Shown: positions 18,467-25,972 of the stretch, in pieces
Position numbering within the stretch: the first letter of the stretch is position 1
Layout of the letters: each line of letters begins with the position of its first letter
From: Stentor roeselii
Taxonomy: Eukaryota; Ciliophora; Heterotrichea; Heterotrichida; Stentoridae
Length of the DNA: 36,514 nt
Assembly (NCBI GenBank): GCA_006503475.1
Contig: RSEH01000357.1
Span: 1-36,514 of the forward strand
Reading direction: 5' to 3'
Notes under the pieces: generated by a model
The model's input: the letters and a program-made list of their open reading frames with translations, nothing else
Databases searched by the model: none
What the model was told of the DNA's origin: nothing
Translations under genes and position numbers: made by a program

Positions 18467-19645
18467 ATGGATTTCTCTAAATTCGACTCAGAAAAATTCA
18501 GTCGAAAAGATTTCCAATTCCTCGGCCCCCTCGGCCGCAACAACGTAAGCCGTGTAGAAAAAGCCCGTCACATAAAATCCAACATAGACTACGCTTTAAA
18601 AATCTTCGAAAAGTGCCAAATCGACACCCAAGAAAAGTTCGATCAACTTTTTTCCGAAAAAGAAATCCTCGACCGATGCGAGCATCCTGGAATTTTAAAG
18701 ACATTAGGAAATTTCACAGACAAAGAATTTGTTTATTTTATTCTAGAGTACTGCCAAATGGGAGATTTTGAGAAATTTCTAAGTAGATTCACTGCTTTTC
18801 CCTTTGAACTAGTTCGTTTTTACTCTGCAGAGTTGACTTCAGTGATTGCTTATCTTCATGGTTCAGGAATTGTTCATGGAAACTTGAAGCCTCGAAATAT
18901 TTTAGTCAATCAGGACCTTCATATAAAAGTGACTGACTTTCGCAATACGAAGCAAGGAGGAAGTAACTGGAAAAAAGTGAGTACTTTACTTTCAGCTGAT
19001 TATGTCTCACCTGAGTTGCTTGATGAAGGTGAAAGTGGAGCCCCTGCTGACTTGTGGGCTCTTGGGTGCATTATTTATCAGATGCTTGTTGGTTCTCCTC
19101 CTTTTGTTTCTGCAACACAATATGCGACTTTTGAAAGGATTCGATTGGGAAATGTTCAGTTTCCTTTGTCGATACCGCCCTTCGCTGCTGATTTGATTCA
19201 GTCGCTGTTATTGCCTGATCCTCAGTTGAGAATTGGAGTCGCTGATTTGGATGAACTTACTAATCATATTTTCTTTCAGGGTGTTAATTTAACTGTTGTG
19301 TTTTCAGCTACTGTTCCTGATTATAAATACGAAATGAATGATGAACTTGAATTAGAAGCGAAAGTTGTTTTAGAAGAGGTGGTCAAGAAAAAAACAGGGA
19401 TTTTTAATAAGAAAAAAATTTTGAGACTCACCCAGGAGCCTAGTCTTGTTTATTTTGACCCGGATCGTAAGGAGGTTAAAGGGTTTATTGAAATTTCTCC
19501 ACAGCTTAAGATTGAAATTAAGGGAAAAATGGACTTTGTTGTTGTTACTCCGAAAAAAAGTTATGTGTTTAGGACTACTGTGAAAATGGCTGAGGATTGG
19601 GCGAAGGCTATTAAAGATATTATTCTGAAGGTTTATGGGTTTTAA
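18467..19645 (+). CDS. PDK1-like AGC protein kinase homologue, predicted pseudokinase, with PH domain
   Basis: A 392-residue protein, ATG 18467, TAA 19643. Residues about 15-265 form a kinase fold closest to 3-phosphoinositide-dependent kinase 1: VSTLLSADYVSPELL resembles the PDK1 activation segment and DLWALGCIIYQMLVGSPPF the following helix. Residues about 300-390 form a PH domain (FNKKKILRLTQEPSLVYFDP). Lys45 of the ATP-binding strand is present. The catalytic loop, however, is HGNLKPRN (Asn139 instead of the catalytic Asp), DFG is DFR (Asp157, Phe158, Arg159), and the glycine loop is degenerate (LGPLGRNNVSRV). It should therefore lack phosphotransfer or be very weak, though Asp157 and Lys45 could still bind nucleotide. 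PDK1 activates other AGC kinases at the membrane; this paralogue may be a scaffold or inhibitor (inference). Confidence 0.87.
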   Translation: MDFSKFDSEKFSRKDFQFLGPLGRNNVSRVEKARHIKSNIDYALKIFEKCQIDTQEKFDQLFSEKEILDRCEHPGILKTLGNFTDKEFVYFILEYCQMGDFEKFLSRFTAFPFELVRFYSAELTSVIAYLHGSGIVHGNLKPRNILVNQDLHIKVTDFRNTKQGGSNWKKVSTLLSADYVSPELLDEGESGAPADLWALGCIIYQMLVGSPPFVSATQYATFERIRLGNVQFPLSIPPFAADLIQSLLLPDPQLRIGVADLDELTNHIFFQGVNLTVVFSATVPDYKYEMNDELELEAKVVLEEVVKKKTGIFNKKKILRLTQEPSLVYFDPDRKEVKGFIEISPQLKIEIKGKMDFVVVTPKKSYVFRTTVKMAEDWAKAIKDIILKVYGF

Positions 19646-19808
19646 ATGAAAAGCAAGTGTAAATAAACCTCGATAATCTCCTAACCTAAAAAAACTCATC
19701 TATCTCTAACATAATCTAAACCTCTAAATCTTCATGATCTTCTTAAAGCCATTATTATCTCTAATCAACCATTCTTATTTAAAACTAATCCTTCCTCATA
19801 TTATTCAA

Positions 19809-22320
19809 ATGGAAGAAATTTCAAACGAGCGTGAATCTCGTTCAATGGTCCAAACAGACGACAGAAGACTCGCGTCTCACACTTCATCGCCTCCCTCGCT
19901 AACAATCCACCAAAGGACCTCATCAACCGAGACTCAAAGCACCCAAAAAAAAAACTACCACGAGCGAAACATGGGCCACATAAAGGCTCTAAAAGAAAAA
20001 AACCAAGTACGTAAACAACAACTCGAAGACGAAAAAACAAAACTCGAGCAAACCCGCGAACGTCTTGCAAAAATCATCATGAAAAGAAGCGAGGCGCTCA
20101 AAAAGGCGAAAGAAGAAAACGAAAAAAAAACCAAAGAAGAAGAAGACCAAAAAAAAGCTGAAGAAGTCATCCAAGAAGAACCAGAAGAAGATTATTACAA
20201 GAAAAAAAACGTCTCAGCTTATTACCGCTCTCGATATGCGAGTCTTTTGAAAACTATTCAAGACACTAACAAAAACAAGCAACAATTAAAAGAAATCGAA
20301 CAGCAAAAAAAAGAAAAGTATAAAAAAAAGTTAAAAGAAGAAATGGGACTTGGAAATATCACTTCAAAGCTTTTCAACCCAACAGTCTCAAGTCTTATCA
20401 ATTCGAATAATGTGACTGAAAATGAAATCGTCGAGCTTAAAGGTCAAAAATACGCGGGTGGCCTTCAAAACCTGAAAAAAGCTGAAATAAAAAAAGGACA
20501 AAATAAACCTCCTGAAGATGAGAAAGAAAAACAGAAGATCGGAAGAGAAGCTGCTGAAAAAATAAAAAAACGTGCACAGGACCACCTGATTCAATTAGCA
20601 GATAAAAAAGAACAAGAAGCTAGAAAAGAAGAAAAAGCTCGTCTAAAAGAAGAAAAACTTAAAGCAAGTCTTCGTGAAGCTGTTTTAAACAAAGCAAAAA
20701 CCACAGACTTCTCAAAAGAAGAATCAAAAGACCCTATCAAAGACGAGTCATCATCAGACGAAGTAGTTCCGAAGAAGGTAAAAAAGTCAGACGAGTCCGC
20801 ATTAAAAAGACTAAGCCAAGCTCCAAAGCGCTGGAGTGCCCATTCAATCACTGACCTCGCCCAATTCCGCAAAAAATACAAACTTTCAGAAAAAGATAAA
20901 ATTTTCATCGTCCTCGGCGGGTACCCCGACATCCGCCGAGCCCTACTGGCCCGAAGTACTTCTTACTTAGGCAGACTGGTTCGAGAACCCTGACAAGGAA
21001 AGTCAAATTTTCGACCTTAAATGGACTCTCAGGAGAAAAGACGTGGAAATGGCAAGTCTTCAAGAACATCAAATTATTAACCATTTTGATGAAAGTGGAT
21101 CAATCACTACGAAAGTTGGACTTTGTAGAAATCTTAAAAATTTGATTTGGTTTTCGAATGTTGATATTGATACTTTTTATCCCAGGTGTGTTGATATGTC
21201 CGACTCTGGGGAAAAAGAAGATTTTATCAGTGAGTTTAAAGCTATTAGGGCTGAATGTGTGTTGAAACAGATACTTGCTGGAGAAAATGTTGATTTGAAA
21301 GTAGTTCAGACGGCTATCGCCGTCTGTGAGAGAAGATTGAGGGACTTGGATGAACTTATTGATGATGCAAATATTGACTCTTGGGAATTGGTCAAGGAAA
21401 AAGAATGGAAAATTTTGTGTACTCCTTATAAGGCTACGGGGAATGAGGTTCCTAGAGAATTGATTGAGAAAAGTCGCTTGATCATTGCGAAGCTCACTGA
21501 AAAGTACCCTCAACTTAATATTAATGGGAGGAATAATATCTGGATTGTTAAACCGGCTGGGCTTTCAAGGGGAAGGGGTATTGGCTGCTTTAATAACTTG
21601 GCGGAAATCTTGGACCAGGTTCAAAAAGAAGGAACTTGGGTTGCCCAGAAGTATATCGAAAACCCGATGCTTATTTTAAGAAAAAAATTCGACATTCGCC
21701 AATGGGTCCTTCTCACTTCTTGGAATCCTGTAACTGCATGGTTCTATGAAAGGTGCTACTTGAGATTCGGCGTCGAAGACTTCACGATTGATAACTTGAA
21801 AAATAAGTTTATTCATCTTACCAACAACTCTATTCAAAAAAACTCTGAGTTTTTTGACTCTTCAGAAATTGAAGGAAGTATGTGGCACTCTGAAGAACTC
21901 GCTGAATACATCAGGGAACAAACTGGAGCTGATCTTTGGGAGGAAAAGATAAAACCGAAAATCAAAGAAATTGTTATGTATTCTTTTGAATGTGTCCAGG
22001 AAGTTGTTGATGGCCGGAAGAATTCTGTGGAACTTTACGGGTTTGATATAATGATTGATGAGGATTATAATCCTTGGCTAATTGAAATCAACTCGAGTCC
22101 TGCTATGGACTATTCAACCCCCGTAACTGAAACACTAGTAAAAGAAGTAATGGAAGACACAATAAAAGTAATAGTCGACTACAACTTCGCATCAAAAAAG
22201 AAAAAATCATCAATCGACACAGGTAACTTCACCAAGCTCTGCAAAACCAAAACAGCAGTAGAACGTCCGATCCAGGCCTTCGGTTTAAACCTGCTCTGCG
22301 AAGGAAAAGCGATAAAATAA
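19809..22320 (+). CDS. TTLL3: TTLL3-like tubulin glycylase/ligase with long coiled-coil N-terminus
   Basis: Exons 19809-20955 and 20975-22320 (TAA) give about 830 residues. ATG 19809 is chosen; an in-frame ATG at 19734 would add 25 hydrophobic residues encoded by DNA that looks like leader. Residues about 50-300 are Lys/Glu-rich coiled coil. The ligase part starts with IFIVLGGYPDIRRALLAR, then across the intron NWFENPDKES and FDLKWTLRRKDVEMASL, TTKVGLCRNL, FYPRCV, IWIVKPAGLSRGRGIG (ATP binding), FDIRQWVLLT, HLTNNSIQK and YGFDIMIDEDYNPWLIEIN (metal binding). This set and the C-terminal FGLNLLCEG match TTLL3/TTLL8, which add the first glycine to glutamates of tubulin tails in axonemes. The intron is 19 nt instead of 15. 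The HAD gene follows 12 nt downstream. Confidence 0.88.
20956..20974 (+). other. 19-nt intron in the TTLL gene (non-standard length)
   Basis: GTACTTCTTACTTAGGCAG. Using the inner AG (15 nt, to 20970) leaves the frame that stops at TGA 20991-20993; using the CAG at 20974 gives ...LLARNWFENPDK, which matches the TTLL family. It is the only GT-AG excision nearby that restores the frame. Confidence 0.68.
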
Positions 22321-22332
22321 TAATTAGGAATA

Positions 22333-23244
22333 ATGAGCCTCTACAACAAAGTCCTTTCTCGAGTCTCCCCAGCAGCTCTTTTATCCGCCCTAGCAAAATT
22401 CTCAACTTTCATAATCGAATCAGACGGAGTAGTCTTCGCCGGGGACCAACTCTTGCAAGGTTCTCTGGAATCCATAAAATCCTTAGAAAGTCTCGGCAAA
22501 AACATCATTTTTTACCCGAATTCCACTTCCAGAAGTCGTGAAACTTTTCAACGAAAACTTGAAAAACTAGGGATTTTTGCAGATATTTCTAGAATTTTCA
22601 CTCCTTCCTTCATCACTGCGCAGTACCTGAAAAAGTACCACCCTGAGATTAAAAAAGTCTTCGTGATAGGAAAAAGTGGAATGATTGATGAACTGAGACT
22701 AGCTGGATTAGAAATCGCTGAAATTGGGGATTTTGAAGAGCACAGTCATGGCGGGTCGAAATTTGTGAAAGAGTTTGACCGGGAGCAGGAGATTAAAGCA
22801 GTTATTGTGAGTTTTGATGAGAGTTTTTCGTTTCAGAAGGTCATGTTGAGCACAATGCTCCTGCAACGAAAGGATATTTTGTTTATCGCTACTAACACCT
22901 TGCCTTATCTTCTGGTTAATGGAAAAAAGTACCCTGGGGTCGGGCCGCTTATTGAAGCTGTTGTCTGCACGAGTAACAGACACCCTGATGTTATCACTGG
23001 AAGGCCGAATCCTATCATGACTTTTTTGCTCAAGGAAAGTTTTCCTGAACTTGAACTTGATAAGACTTGTTTAATTGGTGAAAAGATTTCAACTGATTTG
23101 GACTTTGTTAAAGCTTCTAAGATTAAAATGATGCTGGCACTGTCTGGAGTTACTCAACCTCAAGACTTGGAGTCGATCATTGCCAGTGATGTTGATTATG
23201 TTATTCATTCATTTGGGGATATTGCCAAGATTCTTAATAATTAG
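22333..23244 (+). CDS. HAD-superfamily protein (PGP/PDXP-like), catalytic residues replaced
   Basis: A 303-residue protein, ATG 22333, TAG 23242. The fold is that of phosphoglycolate/pyridoxal phosphatases (HAD with C2 cap): a start IIESDGVVFAGDQLLQGS, FYPNSTSRSR, a cap domain, PYLLVNGKKYPGVGPLIEAV, ITGRPNP and CLIGEKISTDLDF. Compared with the family, the nucleophile Asp of DxDG is Glu29 (ESDG), the motif II Thr is Pro62, the motif III Lys is Arg224, and GDRxDTD is GEKISTD (Glu250). The acid/base Asp31 remains. With the nucleophile and Lys both changed, phosphatase activity is unlikely; the protein is otherwise full length and its frame is intact, so it is probably retained for another role. 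It begins 12 nt after the TTLL stop. Confidence 0.86.
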   Translation: MSLYNKVLSRVSPAALLSALAKFSTFIIESDGVVFAGDQLLQGSLESIKSLESLGKNIIFYPNSTSRSRETFQRKLEKLGIFADISRIFTPSFITAQYLKKYHPEIKKVFVIGKSGMIDELRLAGLEIAEIGDFEEHSHGGSKFVKEFDREQEIKAVIVSFDESFSFQKVMLSTMLLQRKDILFIATNTLPYLLVNGKKYPGVGPLIEAVVCTSNRHPDVITGRPNPIMTFLLKESFPELELDKTCLIGEKISTDLDFVKASKIKMMLALSGVTQPQDLESIIASDVDYVIHSFGDIAKILNN

Positions 23245-23329
23245 GATTGAAATTTGATTTTTTCTGGATTTTTTTAGATTACTTTTGAAGTATTGGGTTT
23301 AAGAGTGAATTCAGCAGAGATTAAAATAA

Positions 23330-24106
23330 ATGGAATCGGAAAGTGAATATATTATCAAGGCTCTTGAAGATGAAAGGAAAAAGAATCTTGACTTGCAGGA
23401 AAAAATTAGACAGACTGAAGAAGAAACTCAGAAATTTGTAATTGTTAAGCAGAAAGCTGAATTACTTACTGATTTTTCTGGAATGTCTAAAGAACTTTCA
23501 AGAAAACTTAACTGTCTTCAGAAAGTAATTTTAAGATAGAAAGAGTCTTTTTTGAACTCGATTGAAACATGTGACAATAAATTCAAAAGGATCTTAGAAG
23601 ATTCAATCGAAAAGCTATTCGAAGAAAAGCTGATCCTCCAGTCAACTCTAGAACAAGAACGAGAAACAATCCTTCAAACAATGAGCAAGAAAATCGCTCA
23701 AGCCTATACAGAGCAGCTTGAAGCCTCAACACGAAGCCGTTCAATATCCGACCTCGAAAGCGGAAAAGAAAGCGAAGAAGTCGTCAACTCAAGTTTCGGT
23801 TCAGACAGTGAAAGAAGCGCAGATCTTTCAATTGACGAGCGAAGAAGAATAAAAATGCTTGAAATCGAACTGGAATGTGTGAAGCAACAAATGAAAATGA
23901 CTAAAAGAGAAGCGAAAAAGCGTAAAAAATAATCAGACAAAACCATCTACGAAAAAATGGTTCAACAACAACTGATGCTTATTGGAAAGCAAAACCTTAC
24001 CATGAGTGAAGGAGAAAAAGAACTTGATACTGATAAAAGTGACGTCAGCTTTGAAAGTCTTTCCAGCAGAAGTGTTGGGTACTTCGAAGATGGGCATAAA
24101 CATTAA
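23330..24106 (+). CDS. Small coiled-coil protein with two 15-nt introns
   Basis: ATG 23330; exons 23330-23524, 23540-23921 and 23937-24106 (TAA), giving 248 residues. The N-terminal 60 residues and residues about 75-130 are Glu/Lys-rich coiled coil; the middle is Ser/Glu-rich (SRSISDLESGKESEE), then another short coil rich in Lys (MKMTKREAKKRKK) and an acidic/Ser tail ending VGYFEDGHKH. No domain recognised. Both introns hold stops in frame and both are exactly 15 nt, which together with the continuous coil supports the model. The next gene starts nine nt downstream. Confidence 0.82.
23525..23539 (+). other. 15-nt intron
   Basis: GTAATTTTAAGATAG; removal joins ...KLNCLQK to KESFLNSIETCDNK and removes a TAG. 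Confidence 0.92.
23922..23936 (+). other. 15-nt intron
   Basis: GTAAAAAATAATCAG; removal joins ...REAKK to HKTIYEKMVQQQLML and removes a TAA, extending the protein by 56 residues. Confidence 0.9.
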
Positions 24107-24115
24107 TAATAAATC

Positions 24116-25954
24116 ATGAATGAAATTTCTGTCCCTGTTGTCGCTGCTGCTGTCAAGTTGCAGAATTTTGAAGTGAAAATCGATTTGAATGCTTTGGGAT
24201 GTGAATTGATTGAAATGATTAGAAACTTCACTGGCCAGATTGATATCAAACTTTTGCATAAAGGAAGAAATGTTGTAGATGATAAGACTTTAAAGGAACA
24301 GGGTGTTGGTAGTTCTAGTAAAATCATTGTGGTGAAAACTGCACCTAATCCTAGTCACTTGCAAACATCGGTTAAACCAAGTAAAACTGTCAACTCTTCT
24401 CCGAAAATTGTGGAAAACTCAGAAAAAAGTGAAAATATTGTGAAATGTGAAGAAAATGAGAAAAATTCTGAAGAGAAGGTTAAAACGAAAAATGTGAAAT
24501 CGGAGACTATTAGTATTTTTGAATCTGATCTTTCTAATCTATTTGTTTGGGGCTCGAATATAGGGGGAAAATTAGGGTTGTCTTCTTCAGATGAATGGCT
24601 TATACCCTATCCTTTAAGTTTTCCATCACGAACTATTATTAAACAAGTTTCATGTGGAGCCCTTATGACTGTCGCTATTTCTGAATCTGGTCATCTTTTT
24701 GTTTGGGGGAAACGAGTTTATCCTCAAAATAGTAACCCAAGTTTTAAGAATGAGAATACTCCTTGTCGGATTAATGAATTGGATAATATTCGATTTATTA
24801 AAGTCTCAGCTGGAAATAACCATGTTCTTGCTCTTGATTCAAGAGGTGATGTCTGGTCTTGGGGAGAAAATAAATATGGGGAACTCGGACATAACAACAA
24901 TACTAATGAATTTTACCCAAAAAGAATTGCACTGCTTGAAGGATTCCGTATATTAGATATTTGTGCAGGAGGAGCCCACTCAGCCGCTGTTAGTAAAAGT
25001 AGAAAATGCTTTGCGTGGGGAGCAAATTCTGCTAGACAAGTAGGCATGTTTAAAGAAAATTCCAGATTAGAACCCAGTTTATTACTAGGAATGTCAGCTG
25101 ATACTGTCAGATGTGGAAGTGCTCACACTGTATGGAACGACCTAGGTAAGGTGACCTATTTTGGAAGTAAGCAAGAACATCGTCTAATATTCGAAAATTG
25201 CAAGTACCTTGAATCAGGAGGTGAAAAAACATTTATCCAAGACGATCACAGCGAGATTCACATTTTCGAATCAGGTGAATTTTCCAAAAAAGAGAAAATT
25301 CCAAGCATGAAGCAAATCTCAAGTAACGGCAGCGACATCCTCGTGATGACTCACGACAATCTTCTGATATCTCGAGGGACAAACAAGCATGGCGAACTCG
25401 GAATCGGAAGCAAAGTTTCCCTCGATACCTGGTCAGCCGTAGAAATAAACGGAAAAGTCGAATCAGTGAGTTGCGGGACAAGCCATGTCGCAGCCGTTGT
25501 AAGTCCAAACGACTTAACCAGCTGTATGTTTTCCTCAAACTTCACAAGTGACTCGAAGCTTTTCTGCAATGATGGAGTGATTGAAGTCAACTCTTTTCTC
25601 CTCAGCAGTCATTCTTCGCCACTTGAACTTTTTGGACAGACTTCTGAAGGTTTTCGGTCAAATCTTTCAGTCGCTGTCGCTTCTTATCTTGTCAGGTGGC
25701 TTTATTCTCGAAGACTTAGTTTCGAGATTCCACTTGAAGAACTTGAAATTCTTCATCAGTTCTCTTTAAGTAAAAACTTGCAGGAACTTGTTTTGGACTG
25801 CAAGTCTGAAATGGAGATTAAATATTCAGCGGCAAATTATTTACTTAACTTTCCTGAAGAGTCAATTGAAATAGCGATGAGAAAAATGACTGAAAATGAG
25901 GTTAAGGCTTTAGAAGACTTGAAAAAGGAGAATGAGAGAAATTTGGGTAGTTAA
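24116..25954 (+). CDS. Ubiquitin-like / RCC1-repeat / BTB-type protein
   Basis: A 612-residue protein, ATG 24116, TAA 25952. Residues about 3-78 look ubiquitin-like (FEVKIDLNALGCELIEMI, LLHKGRNVVDDKTLKEQGV, SKIIVVK). A Lys/Glu-rich linker follows. From about 140 to 465 there are RCC1 repeats: FVWGSNIGGKLGL, LFVWGKRV, VWSWGENKYGELGHN, CFAWGANSARQVGM and SRGTNKHGELGIGS. Residues about 468-585 resemble a BTB/POZ domain and its helical follow-on (NSFLLSSHSSPLELFG, VRWLYSRRLSFEIPLEELE). RCC1-BTB proteins of animals (RCBTB) are thought to link to cullin-3 ubiquitin ligases; the added N-terminal Ubl is unusual. Localisation cannot be told. It ends 18 nt from the convergent second RCC1 gene. Confidence 0.8.
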   Translation: MNEISVPVVAAAVKLQNFEVKIDLNALGCELIEMIRNFTGQIDIKLLHKGRNVVDDKTLKEQGVGSSSKIIVVKTAPNPSHLQTSVKPSKTVNSSPKIVENSEKSENIVKCEENEKNSEEKVKTKNVKSETISIFESDLSNLFVWGSNIGGKLGLSSSDEWLIPYPLSFPSRTIIKQVSCGALMTVAISESGHLFVWGKRVYPQNSNPSFKNENTPCRINELDNIRFIKVSAGNNHVLALDSRGDVWSWGENKYGELGHNNNTNEFYPKRIALLEGFRILDICAGGAHSAAVSKSRKCFAWGANSARQVGMFKENSRLEPSLLLGMSADTVRCGSAHTVWNDLGKVTYFGSKQEHRLIFENCKYLESGGEKTFIQDDHSEIHIFESGEFSKKEKIPSMKQISSNGSDILVMTHDNLLISRGTNKHGELGIGSKVSLDTWSAVEINGKVESVSCGTSHVAAVVSPNDLTSCMFSSNFTSDSKLFCNDGVIEVNSFLLSSHSSPLELFGQTSEGFRSNLSVAVASYLVRWLYSRRLSFEIPLEELEILHQFSLSKNLQELVLDCKSEMEIKYSAANYLLNFPEESIEIAMRKMTENEVKALEDLKKENERNLGS

Positions 25955-25972
25955 AATTTGAAGGGATTAGTA

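Noticed and set aside
19734-19808. Upstream in-frame ATG as the start of the TTLL gene
   Set aside because: The added 25 residues are hydrophobic and come from C/A/T-rich DNA like other leaders; ATG 19809 gives a normal polar start. It cannot be fully excluded.
20975-21042. Separate TTLL N- and C-terminal genes, or programmed ribosomal frameshifting
   Set aside because: The family sequence runs across the break without loss, and a GT-AG excision explains it. Frameshifting is known in Euplotes, not expected here, and no slippery site is obvious.
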